Of a DNA stretch of 64,000 bases, positions 35,785-43,318 are shown in pieces. How positions within the stretch are numbered: the first letter of the stretch is position 1; every line of letters starts with the position of its first letter. A program made the translations under genes and the position numbers. This DNA comes from Frankia sp. RB7 (lineage in GTDB: Bacteria; Pseudomonadota; Alphaproteobacteria; Rhizobiales; Xanthobacteraceae), in contig JAUEPE010000005.1 in the NCBI GenBank assembly GCA_030403585.1, positions 62,001 to 126,000 on the forward strand. Reading direction: 5' to 3'. Below the pieces are notes generated by a model. The model did not search any database. It was given only the letters and a program-made list of their open reading frames with translations, and was not told the DNA's origin.

Positions 35785-35823
35785 ATAATGGCGAGTGCAA
35801 GGTTTCTAGTTGATCTAGATCAA
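35785..35823 (-). promoter_or_regulatory. FixK/FNR box and -10 element of the HdeA-type gene
   Basis: TTGATCTAGATCAA (35810-35823) is a perfect palindrome and an exact TTGAT-N4-ATCAA FNR/FixK site. On the minus strand it is followed 19 bases later by CATTAT (35785-35790). With transcription starting near 35778 the box would be centred close to -40, the standard class II activation position. Confidence 0.85.
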
Positions 35824-35979
35824 CGGCGGCCGACCCAACTCTCTGTCGTCAACGGGTGAGAGTCTGTCCTCGCCGGAGGCGAAGGGGCAGGTCGGCTAGA
35901 GCCACAAGCCAACGTCGCCTTCGGGCGTGAAAATGTCCGTAAAGGGCCAAGAGCTGACCTTTCGCGTTGCCGACGACGT

Positions 35980-37737
35980 TCACTCAGGTAGCCCGACAAG
36001 CCTGTAGGCTTTCAGCGCCGCAGCTTTGGCTTCCGGTACCCACCGCGATCGCTTATCCCAATCGCTGACCCGAAAGGCTGGTTCGACAGCAAACAGTCCC
36101 TCGCAAGAACGGCGGGCCTCTTCGATGTTCCCAGATAGCGCAAGAGCGGTGATTAGAGCCCGATGATGACCCGGCACATTAGCATTCAACCGGATGGACT
36201 GCCGCGCAGCCGAAATTGCTTGCTCATACTCGCCGAGTTGATTGAGCGCGCTCGCAGTTACGCCCACACGGTCGTGTTCAGTTGGATCGCGGGGACTTAG
36301 AGCCTGCGCATGTCGAATGCACTCGATGGCATGCTGCGGCCTTGCGCAATACAGATTGGTCCAGCCAGCTTCCATCCAGGCAATGGCGGAATAAGGATAA
36401 TCGCGACATGCCTGCTCAGCCAATTCAATGCCGGCTTGGTGCTCTCCGAAGCAGGCAAAACAACGTCCCGCCATGGCCATAGCTTCCACGTTAAACGGAT
36501 CAAGCTCCAACGCCCTGCGCGCATGGTTCAGGCAGCCTGCAATATCTGCATCATCGTCAGATGATCTCCCGGAGGCGACCCGATAGCCTCTCGCGTTTGC
36601 GGCCGCTACCGCCGCTGCCGCGAAGCCCGGATCCATCTCTAGCGCCTTTTCGGCATCGGCAACGGCCTCGTCAAGCCCCGCTCGGGTCATCTTCCGAAAA
36701 GCAAATTTCGAACGGAGGAAGACTTCGTAGGCGCTGAGACTGTTGGAAGGCTTCGAGAGTGCCCGCGCTATTTCCGCTTCTCCGATTTGGGGTCCAACCG
36801 TGCCAACGACGTTTGAAACTATTCGATCCTGAAGCTCAAAAATGTCCTCCAACACGCCGTCATATTTCTCCGCCCAAAGGTGCCGACCTGTGTCGGCCTC
36901 GATCAATTGACTGTTAATACGGACCTTCTGTGCCGCCCTTCTGATCGATCCTTCGAGGACATATCGGACACCTAAATCGCGGCCAACAACACGGATGTCC
37001 GGTGACTTTCCTTTATAGGCGAAGGAAGAGTTCCTTGCGACAATGAACAGGCTGGGATACCGCGCCAAGGCCGTAATGATGTCCTCGACCATTCCATCGG
37101 CGAAGTATTCTTGCTCCGGATCGCTGCTCATGTTGTTGAAGGGAAGAACGGCAACTGACGGACCTTCGCGCATGATTCCGGCGGTTTGCTTACTTGCCTT
37201 CGGCGCGGTCGCATTATTGGTACCATTGTATCGCCAAACGCGGATCGGTTCGGCGATGTTCTTCAGGCTCTGATAGCCTCCATCTTCGAATGGAGCTTCA
37301 ACTCTATTGCGTATCTGACGAAACGTGTCGTCCGAGATACAAACCCCTCCGGGAGTGGCAATGCTTTCGAGCCGTGCCGCTATATTCACGCCGTCGCCAA
37401 AAATGTCATCGTCGTCAATGATGATTTCACCGACATTGATGCCGATGCGAAATGTGATATTGGGCGCGCCCTGGTTGCGTTCAGCAATCAGAAGTTGCAC
37501 TGTCGTAGCACAAGTGACCGCATCTACAGCGCTGGCAAATTCGACTAGCAGGCCGTCGCCGATTGTTTTCACGATCCGGCCCTTATGTTCGCCGATGGTT
37601 GGATCGATAATCTCGCGACGAAACGCCTTGAGCGCTAATAGAGTGCCGACCTCATCGGCCCCCATCAACCTGCTATAGCCCACAACATCAGCCGCAAAAA
37701 TGGCTGCCAACCGCCTCTCAGTCCGTTCGCCAGCCAA
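35980..37737 (-). CDS. Class III adenylate/guanylate cyclase with TolB-like domain and TPR repeats
   Basis: A 585-residue soluble protein. The N-terminal cyclase homology domain (about 8-170) has the metal-binding Asp in FAADVVGYS, the second acidic residue in KTIGDGLLVEF, and the C-terminal GDGVNIAARLE segment. A TolB/FlgO-like domain follows (about 195-320, SVAVLPFNNMSSDPE). The rest is helical TPR-type repeats (LEMDPGF, LELDPFNVEA, HAQALSPRDPTE). This architecture is very common in Bradyrhizobium, where dozens of copies vary in sensor repeats. Which nucleotide is used cannot be read from the sequence. No target gene is obvious. Confidence 0.92.
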   Translation of the reverse strand: MAGERTERRLAAIFAADVVGYSRLMGADEVGTLLALKAFRREIIDPTIGEHKGRIVKTIGDGLLVEFASAVDAVTCATTVQLLIAERNQGAPNITFRIGINVGEIIIDDDDIFGDGVNIAARLESIATPGGVCISDDTFRQIRNRVEAPFEDGGYQSLKNIAEPIRVWRYNGTNNATAPKASKQTAGIMREGPSVAVLPFNNMSSDPEQEYFADGMVEDIITALARYPSLFIVARNSSFAYKGKSPDIRVVGRDLGVRYVLEGSIRRAAQKVRINSQLIEADTGRHLWAEKYDGVLEDIFELQDRIVSNVVGTVGPQIGEAEIARALSKPSNSLSAYEVFLRSKFAFRKMTRAGLDEAVADAEKALEMDPGFAAAAVAAANARGYRVASGRSSDDDADIAGCLNHARRALELDPFNVEAMAMAGRCFACFGEHQAGIELAEQACRDYPYSAIAWMEAGWTNLYCARPQHAIECIRHAQALSPRDPTEHDRVGVTASALNQLGEYEQAISAARQSIRLNANVPGHHRALITALALSGNIEEARRSCEGLFAVEPAFRVSDWDKRSRWVPEAKAAALKAYRLVGLPE

Positions 37738-38280
37738 GGTGCCTCCGCCCGCTTTTGTCCGTCGGAGATCAAATCACAAGGACACCGTTCCTGCCAGCTT
37801 CGGCATCTGAGTAGGGGCGGCACAGGACGCCTGGTTTGGGCCAACAGCGGACCTTCGTTGAGTTTTCACCCAAAGATCGTGTTCTTGTCGCCGGTCGCGC
37901 GGCAGATCAGGTTTTGTCCGTCATCTGAAAGCTCAGGCCATTTTCGAATTTACATGATGCGATCCCTCGCGCTCGTCGATTCATCGAGCAATGCGACCAT
38001 GCCAATGCGGCCAACGAGGCGCTTGCGACCGCGCAGGTCCGCAACGGGTCCCAGAAGAGGGATTCACCGTGCCAAATGTAGGAGGCGGTCGACTGAGCCG
38101 AACTCACGGCTTTGATTTGGATCAAGCTCCGTTGCGCTCGACCAAATTCCGGCGAGTACGGGCAACGTCACGATCAGTTTCGGGAACCGAGGGGAGAATA
38201 TCTTCCTCCTCCACCCGATTTTGTAGGAACGGTCCCCGGTTGCTGCTGTTGGCCCCGCACATAGCAACCAGGAGTTTCCA
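37738..38280. other. Intergenic region upstream of the MXKDX gene, with possible gene remnant
   Basis: A 543-base gap. Between about 37930 and 38067 one plus-strand frame reads FIEQCDHANAANEALATAQV and ends at a TAG, but it has no start codon or ribosome site, so it may be the tail of a lost gene. A perfect FixK/FNR box lies at 38112-38125. The remainder shows nothing definite. Confidence 0.45.
38112..38125. promoter_or_regulatory. FixK/FNR box upstream of the MXKDX-repeat gene
   Basis: TTGATTTGGATCAA matches TTGAT-N4-ATCAA exactly. It lies 155 bases before the MXKDX gene. A -10 element at the expected spacing is poor on both strands (AAATTC at best), so the promoter served is less clear than for the other two boxes. 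Confidence 0.65.
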
Positions 38281-38532
38281 ATGAAAAAGATCATCATCGC
38301 CACCGCCGCCCTTGCCATGATGTGCGGCTCTGCCTTCGCTCAGGGCGCGGTCAACCCTGCGGGCAATTCGAAACCCGGCACGGAGCAGTCTGGCATGGAG
38401 AAAGGCTCCATGAGCAAGGGCACCACGGGCATGAGCAACGACGGCATGTCCAAGGAAGGCATGTCGAAGGACGGCATGAAGAAGGACTCCATGCAGAAGG
38501 ACGGCATGAAGAAGGACGGAATGTCCAAGTAA
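38281..38532 (+). CDS. Exported MXKDX pentapeptide-repeat protein
   Basis: An 83-residue protein. A clean signal peptide (MKKIIIATAALAMMCGSAFA) precedes a short linker and then about ten 5-residue units of the form G-M-(S/K)-K-(D/E), rich in Met and Lys. This matches the MXKDX repeat family of small exported proteins. The mature protein is probably disordered, and Met-rich repeats can bind copper or scavenge oxidants, but no function is established. CAGGAG lies upstream. A strong terminator follows, and a FixK/FNR box lies upstream. Confidence 0.9.
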   Translation: MKKIIIATAALAMMCGSAFAQGAVNPAGNSKPGTEQSGMEKGSMSKGTTGMSNDGMSKEGMSKDGMKKDSMQKDGMKKDGMSK

Positions 38533-38548
38533 GCCAACTTCCTCACGT

Positions 38549-38616
38549 CTTGCAACAACCGCGCTGCGGTCTTGCAACAACCGCGCTGCCTTGCCCGGCA
38601 GCGCGGTTTCTATTTG
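38549..38616 (+). terminator. Terminator of the MXKDX gene with duplicated 5' arm
   Basis: AACCGCGCTGCC (38579-38590) and GGCAGCGCGGTT (38597-38608) form a perfect 12-base stem with a 6-base loop, followed by TCTATTT. The 19 bases CTTGCAACAACCGCGCTGC at 38571-38589 are an exact repeat of 38549-38567, so the 5' arm exists twice, 22 bases apart, and either could pair with the 3' arm. Confidence 0.85.
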
Positions 38617-38715
38617 CTGACGTTGCGACGGGCGCCGCCAACGTCCGCTGAGGGCCCGATCGCGGAAGTTCGCCAATCCGCCTCTTCAATCGCCTGGTCG
38701 ACACAGGCCGGCATG

Positions 38716-38729
38716 TTGATTCAAATCAA
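38716..38729 (+). promoter_or_regulatory. FixK/FNR box upstream of an exported Ig-like protein
   Basis: TTGATTCAAATCAA is a third exact TTGAT-N4-ATCAA site in this region. Its centre is 73 bases before the start codon at 38796, which leaves room for class II activation and a short leader. The -10 element is weak. Confidence 0.78.
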
Positions 38730-38795
38730 TGGTCATCCCGACGCTTGGAGATCAATTGCCCGCGGATGCCACTTCATCCTCACGGGGAGACGAGC

Positions 38796-39152
38796 ATGCG
38801 GACGTTGGCTGTCGCTGCTGTCCTGAGCCTGACGCCGGGTACGGCCTTCGCCGTCTCCGAGTGCCGGGTCACCGGTCATCCATCCGTGTTCGGCGTCGAC
38901 ATGACGGCCTACTTCGCGGTCAGGTCGGGTGAAACGTGCAATTTCCCGATGCGAATTCCTGGAGCGATGCATAGCTCGGGCGTTTCCCAGAAGCCTGCGC
39001 ACGGGACGCTCAGACAGATCAACGTAACGACGTTCAGGTACACTGCGGCATCCGGCTACAAGGGCAACGACACGTTCGCTATCTATGGCGAAGGAAAGGG
39101 TCCATACGGCTCGGGCAGATCGGTCATGACCGTGAATGCAACGATCGAATAG
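38796..39152 (+). CDS. Small exported protein, Ig-like fold suspected
   Basis: A 118-residue protein. The signal peptide MRTLAVAAVLSLTPGTAFA is followed by about 99 residues with two Cys (SECRV and GETCNF). The C-terminal part, HGTLRQINVTTFRYTA then YKGNDTFAIYG, resembles the end of cadherin-like/Big_9 Ig domains, which share G-x-x-x-Y-x-G-x-D-x-F. The start has GGGGAGA upstream. Function unknown. A FixK/FNR box lies upstream, so it is likely induced with the HdeA-type gene. Confidence 0.8.
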   Translation: MRTLAVAAVLSLTPGTAFAVSECRVTGHPSVFGVDMTAYFAVRSGETCNFPMRIPGAMHSSGVSQKPAHGTLRQINVTTFRYTAASGYKGNDTFAIYGEGKGPYGSGRSVMTVNATIE

Positions 39153-39318
39153 GGGCAGCAAGCGAACCATCGGAGGCAGAGGAGTGCATGCGTTATTGCT
39201 TTTTCTTTTGCTGTTGCGGCTGCGGAGGAGCGAGGCCTAATGTCGCCGTGCCCGGAAAGCCGGAATCTCTGTCGTCCGCAGTGCCCTGGACGTAGTATCC
39301 GCAAATCCTTGGAGTCGC

Positions 39319-39591
39319 ATGATGCGCGCGCTTCCCTTGCTCCTGATCATCTGGATCGTAATGACTGCGCCCGCTCCGGCCATCGCTCAACGGTTCGGCG
39401 GAAATTATCCGATTTGCCTTCAGAAGTGGGAGTGGGGCGGTGCCAGCTCCATTTCGTGCCATTACAGTTCGTGGGAGGCGTGTCAAGCGACCGCTGCGGG
39501 CCTTTCCGCCACGTGCGTGGTGAACCCTTACGCGCAACCATCGTCCGCGCAACCACCGCCTCCTCCAGGCCGCGGTCCGCGTCCCCGATAG
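39319..39591 (+). CDS. DUF3551 family small exported protein, copy 1
   Basis: A 90-residue protein. The signal peptide ends near APAIAQ. The mature part YPICLQKWEWGGASSISCHYSSWEAC belongs to DUF3551, with four Cys and a Pro/Arg-rich C-terminus (PPPPPGRGPRPR). Two adjacent ATGs (39319, 39322) follow GGAG. The family is abundant in Bradyrhizobium and has no known function. A second, more compact copy follows about 230 bases downstream. Confidence 0.86.
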   Translation: MMRALPLLLIIWIVMTAPAPAIAQRFGGNYPICLQKWEWGGASSISCHYSSWEACQATAAGLSATCVVNPYAQPSSAQPPPPPGRGPRPR

Positions 39592-39823
39592 ATGCGATTG
39601 CGGCGGCAGCCGTTGCGAGCGAGCCGAGTGATCTCAAATGATCTGAGACACCGTCCGTACGCGTCAAGCGAAGCTGCATGCGGATGTCCCTGAGAACCGA
39701 TGACAAGCTTTCGAATTCGTCGGGAACGATGTCGTGTAATGACGGGTTGATGCTTGCCGTTAAGGCCACAATTCGTTAGCCATATCCGGCGCCCGCCGTT
39801 CGGCTGACATGATGGAGGATTTC

Positions 39824-40063
39824 ATGCGGATCGTCGCGCTGGTTGTCGTCATGGTGGCGGGGCTTTCATCCGCAGCGCACGCTGAGCGTGACTATCCCTG
39901 GTGCGTCTTTGGCGGCGGGCTCGGCGTTCCCGGCGAATGCATGTATTCGACGCGAGAGCAGTGTCTGGCTTCGTCATCCGGACGGTGGAACACCTACTGC
40001 GATATAAACCCGCGCGTGAGGTTCAAACAGCAACAGCCGCCGCCTCCGCCCCGGCCGCGCTGA
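39824..40063 (+). CDS. DUF3551 family small exported protein, copy 2
   Basis: A 79-residue protein. Signal peptide MRIVALVVVMVAGLSSAAHA; the mature part YPWCVFGGG, then CMYSTREQCLASSSGRWNTYC, matches DUF3551 with four Cys and a proline-rich end (QQPPPPPRPR). The start at 39824 has GGAGG seven bases upstream; the earlier ATG at 39809 would shift the signal peptide inward. It resembles copy 1 in pattern but is clearly diverged, so the duplication is not recent. Confidence 0.86.
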   Translation: MRIVALVVVMVAGLSSAAHAERDYPWCVFGGGLGVPGECMYSTREQCLASSSGRWNTYCDINPRVRFKQQQPPPPPRPR

Positions 40064-40228
40064 TCACAGCAACGTCGGGCAGACAAACGACATTTGCCAA
40101 ATCGCACGATCGCTCGCCTCATGCGAGTCTCTAATGCCGGGGATGTGACCAGTCGTGACGCCGACGCCCGTTGGGGCTCTGCAGCCGAGCCTTAAGTAAC
40201 GAGGCGAGGGAAAGCTGGAGAAAAAGCG

Positions 40229-40474
40229 ATGCGTTCCATTTTGGCCTTGAGCCTTTTGATCGCCCTGTGCGGCGCCGCGAACGCCGCGCCGGTGCATCAC
40301 CCCCACCGGCACACGGCTCCCGCTTCGAGCTTTGCCTACGTGCCACCTCGCGCGCAGCTCCAAGACCGGTCCGGCACCCCGGACTGCGACAAACCCGAAC
40401 CTTATTTCGGCGCTTGTCAGGGTTATGCGCCTGGCGAGAAGGAGCGCTTTCTCCGCAGCGTATTCAGCCCGTAG
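40229..40474 (+). CDS. Small exported protein of unknown function
   Basis: An 81-residue protein. Signal peptide MRSILALSLLIALCGAANA, then a His-rich segment (PVHHPHRH) and a short Cys pair (TPDCDKP and FGACQGY). GGAG lies upstream. I do not recognise the family; the His cluster could bind a metal. It completes a row of small exported proteins from 38.3 to 40.5 kb and is convergent with the dioxygenase gene 17 bases on. Confidence 0.75.
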   Translation: MRSILALSLLIALCGAANAAPVHHPHRHTAPASSFAYVPPRAQLQDRSGTPDCDKPEPYFGACQGYAPGEKERFLRSVFSP

Positions 40475-40491
40475 ACGCTTGAGCCAGCCCA

Positions 40492-41565
40492 TCAATCCAG
40501 CGGAACGTTCAGGCTGGTCCCTTTGGTGACGATGCCGCCACGGTTACCGATCTCGATCGAGCCATAGCGCTGCCTGAAGCAATCGGGCAGCGGCCGGTCG
40601 CCTTCCATGCTGAGCCAAAGGCGCAGCAAGTGGCGTTTCTCGCTTGCATTGGGCCAGTCGCGGAATCCCGTCCGGTCATGCAACAAGGCATGATTGTAGA
40701 CGAACTGCATGTCACCCGACTGAAGCCGCATGCCAAAATGCAAGCTGGGATCATTGGCGAGCGCGTCGAAGAGATCGAGCGCCTCGACGTGAGCCGGCGT
40801 CAGTCTCGGCGCATCGGGAAAGCGCTGCGCACTGTCGATATACTGGCGCTGATAAAACCCGGTCAGGAATCCCGCATGCCAATTCAGCACCGGGATTTCG
40901 AGATACGGCTTTTCGTTCTCCGGCACCTCGCCGCGCCGGTCCGTCGCGATTGCGTCGAACAGGAGAGCGGCAAGGTCGGGACGCCGGTCGAACATCTCGT
41001 TGTAGATGGTCGTCGTGCTGACCAGGAGAGAATCCCCTCCCTCCATCGCTTCACGAATGCATAACAGTCCAACCACGTCGGATGAATCCGTGTGGAATGT
41101 CTGGCGTTCCGAGGTCTGATAAATCCGGGTGTTGGGATCCCTGGCATCGGCGCCGACGTCACGGACGTGACCGAGAATGTGACCCGCCGCATTCTGGGAT
41201 CGCGCCGATCCCAGATGCGCACCCACCCCGCAAAATATCGTGGCCGCAAACTCCTGGCTGTAATTTGCCACCGGGAGGCCGCGGATGACTTCGAAGCCCA
41301 GGCCAGAAAGCAGCGTTGTCTTGAGCTCTTCCAGGTGTGCGCCGAAGTGCGGAAGCGGAAAGCTGTCCTTGGTGATGTCGGCGATTTTCTTGCTTCGGCC
41401 GAGATAGGATTCCGCCGCGGTCTCGAGCTCAGTGATCTCGCTGGCCGCAAGCGATATCAACCATCGATCAGGATTGGCTTTCATCTCGGCACCTTGCCAG
41501 GCCGATGGAATGTCGATCCTCCCTGAAGGGCGATTGATCCCGCTGGCGGCTGAGACCACGTTCAT
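40492..41565 (-). CDS. TauD/TfdA-family Fe(II)/2-oxoglutarate dioxygenase
   Basis: A 357-residue dioxygenase. The iron facial triad is seen as H-x-D in TFHTDSSD and the distal His in VYNHALLHDRTGF, with the 2-oxoglutarate Arg in RHLLRLWLS. The pattern (FEVIRGLPV, GHILGHVRDVG, DMQFVYNH) is that of the TauD-like group with an N-terminal extension. It is expected to hydroxylate a small organic substrate, which is unknown. It overlaps the upstream methyltransferase stop by ATGA, so the two enzymes are translated together and probably act on the same compound. Confidence 0.88.
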   Translation of the reverse strand: MNVVSAASGINRPSGRIDIPSAWQGAEMKANPDRWLISLAASEITELETAAESYLGRSKKIADITKDSFPLPHFGAHLEELKTTLLSGLGFEVIRGLPVANYSQEFAATIFCGVGAHLGSARSQNAAGHILGHVRDVGADARDPNTRIYQTSERQTFHTDSSDVVGLLCIREAMEGGDSLLVSTTTIYNEMFDRRPDLAALLFDAIATDRRGEVPENEKPYLEIPVLNWHAGFLTGFYQRQYIDSAQRFPDAPRLTPAHVEALDLFDALANDPSLHFGMRLQSGDMQFVYNHALLHDRTGFRDWPNASEKRHLLRLWLSMEGDRPLPDCFRQRYGSIEIGNRGGIVTKGTSLNVPLD

Positions 41566-42434
41566 GTTGCTGGCTCCTGAGAAGATGGCTTACGTGCCGA
41601 GACTAACAAATAAGTTTTGCAGACCATACCGATACAGGCTGCCAGCAGCCTGCAAATCGGAGCCGCAGCAAGGCTCTCCAGCAGATCCATGCGGCCGGCC
41701 CGGCGCTCCGCGCCCGGCCAACGACTCAAATTCTTGCGGAATCCGCCGAGGCAAAAGCTGGTCGCGTCGGTCACGTCGATGCCAATCAGGCCGGCGGCGA
41801 CAAGACGGTCATGGTAGTCAACAATTCCCGGCACCAGATTCGCCGCCGAAATGTGGCCGATTTCTACCAACGCGTTGAACGGCGTCCGGAACAGGATATC
41901 GGACATGACCAACGATCCACCCGGCTTGAGCACGCGAAGAGCCTCCTCGAGAAATTTGTCGCGGGTGTCGAAATGATACGCCGACTCGACGCAGATCACC
42001 GCGTCAAAATGATTGTCGGGAAAGTCCAGTTCGGTCGCGTTCATCACCTGGAAGGTGCAGTCGGGCGCTCTGATGCGCGCATCGGCGATCTGCGTTTCGG
42101 AAATATTGATGCCGGTAATCATGCCGGGCGCGAAAGTCAGCGCCAGCCGTTGCGTGGAGGCCCCCAGTCCACACGCGACGTCAAGCATCCGTCCTCTTTT
42201 GTCGAGAATGCGCGCGACGAGCTGATCGACAAGTTCTTCGCTCGCCTCGCGTTGCGATCTTGCCCCTCCGCCCCAGTACCCGATGTTGTAGAAGCCGCTG
42301 TTCTCGTAGAAGCGCCGCGGATTCAAACCTCGCATCGTGCGATCATAGAACCGGATCATTCGCTCGCGCTTCGGCATTGCGTCGTTTCTCCCTGGGCGTT
42401 CGCAATATCGCTGAAACGCTGCGCGGATCGACAT
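41562..42434 (-). CDS. Class I SAM-dependent methyltransferase
   Basis: A 290-residue methyltransferase. The SAM site is LDVACGLGASTQRL, motif II/III is FDAVICVESAYHF, and post-I residues are in INISETQIADAR. The NIGYWGGGA segment near residue 50 recalls small-molecule O-/C-methyltransferases and cyclopropane synthase-like enzymes. The start at 42434 has AGGA close by; an alternative ATG at 42377 (MPKRERM) with GGGAG is also possible. A hydrophobic C-terminal stretch (ICRLLAACIGMVCKTYLL) may associate with the membrane. It forms a two-gene operon with the dioxygenase; the substrate is unknown. Confidence 0.87.
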   Translation of the reverse strand: MSIRAAFQRYCERPGRNDAMPKRERMIRFYDRTMRGLNPRRFYENSGFYNIGYWGGGARSQREASEELVDQLVARILDKRGRMLDVACGLGASTQRLALTFAPGMITGINISETQIADARIRAPDCTFQVMNATELDFPDNHFDAVICVESAYHFDTRDKFLEEALRVLKPGGSLVMSDILFRTPFNALVEIGHISAANLVPGIVDYHDRLVAAGLIGIDVTDATSFCLGGFRKNLSRWPGAERRAGRMDLLESLAAAPICRLLAACIGMVCKTYLLVSARKPSSQEPAT

Positions 42435-42547
42435 GTATCCTGATCAAACTGCTGTGTCCGGTCGAGCATGGCCGGCGAATAAGTAGGCACCCTAGGCGAG
42501 GTTCGATCAGCGGTCGAGGCGCGAATGCCAATCGGGCCGCGGGTCAT

Positions 42548-43318
42548 CTACACGATCAGTTGCTTCGCTGCAGCCGAGATCATCACCAGCCCGCCGGTGA
42601 TCACCGCGACGTCGAGAATGGCCGTGTGAATATGCACCGGCATTCGCTCGACGAAGGCCTTTGCCAGGAATGCGCCGGGGATCGCAATCACACCGATCAG
42701 CAGCGCGAAGGCGAGCACCTGCGCGGTGACGGCGCCGGCCAGGCCGAACACCGAGATCTTGATGAGACCGGTGCCGAGCGAGATCATCGCATCGGTTGCG
42801 ATCACGGCGGCGCCTTCGAGGCCGGCGGCCATCAAGAGCGAGAGCAGGATCACGCCGGAGCCTGAGGTGCCGCCGACGAGAACGCCGTAGCCGACCGATC
42901 CCGCCGCAAGCCCGGTGTCGCCGATCCTGACCTCGCGGCGACGCAGCACACGGCGCAGCGGCACGCTCAGGATCAGCATGGTGCCGATCACGAGCGCAGC
43001 GCCGGCATTGGTGAGGCGCGTGTAGCCGTAGGCGCCGAGCGCGGTGGTCAGCGCCGCGCAGGCCAGCACGATCAGCGCGCGGCGGCGATCAGCATAGCGG
43101 AGATAAGCAATGGCGCGGCTGGAATTAGTGAAGAGCGCGGAGATCGCGATGATCGGCACGACCGGCTCGGCGCCGACCAGCGGCACCAGCACCAGCGGCA
43201 TCAGCGCGCCGGTGCCGTAACCGGCTAGACCACCGATGATCGAAGCAAACAACGCCATCAACGCGACCAGCAGCAGCTGAAAAATCGAGATGTCGGCGAA
43301 GCCTGAGACGATGGTCAA
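42548..43318 (-). CDS. TauE/SafE family sulfite/organic anion exporter
   Basis: A 256-residue membrane protein with about eight hydrophobic helices and the internal two-fold repeat of the TauE/SafE family (IIGGLAGYGTGALMPLVLVPL near the N-terminus, GVLVGGTSGSGVILLSLLM in the second half). Members export sulfite, sulfoacetate or other anions. The start is a TTG that overlaps the cca stop (TTGA), so it is the last gene of the housekeeping run. An internal ATG at residue 22 would remove part of the first helix. Confidence 0.87.
   Translation of the reverse strand: MTIVSGFADISIFQLLLVALMALFASIIGGLAGYGTGALMPLVLVPLVGAEPVVPIIAISALFTNSSRAIAYLRYADRRRALIVLACAALTTALGAYGYTRLTNAGAALVIGTMLILSVPLRRVLRRREVRIGDTGLAAGSVGYGVLVGGTSGSGVILLSLLMAAGLEGAAVIATDAMISLGTGLIKISVFGLAGAVTAQVLAFALLIGVIAIPGAFLAKAFVERMPVHIHTAILDVAVITGGLVMISAAAKQLIV

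Noticed and set aside
37858..38125. Short frames in the gap between the cyclase and the MXKDX gene
   Set aside because: None has a start with a ribosome site; one plus-strand frame looks like a gene tail and is noted only as a possible remnant.
39347..39769. Minus-strand frame of 140 codons whose first 75 residues look protein-like
   Set aside because: It starts at a GTG without a ribosome site and runs through the complement of the DUF3551 gene, which has a signal peptide and family match.
40064..40495. 143-codon minus-strand frame
   Set aside because: It overlaps the exported protein gene at 40229-40474, which has a signal peptide and GGAG site, and shows no family pattern of its own.
42435..42547. 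TTGATCAGGAT upstream of the methyltransferase as a fourth FixK/FNR box
   Set aside because: The second half is ATACA instead of ATCAA and it would overlap the ribosome site.
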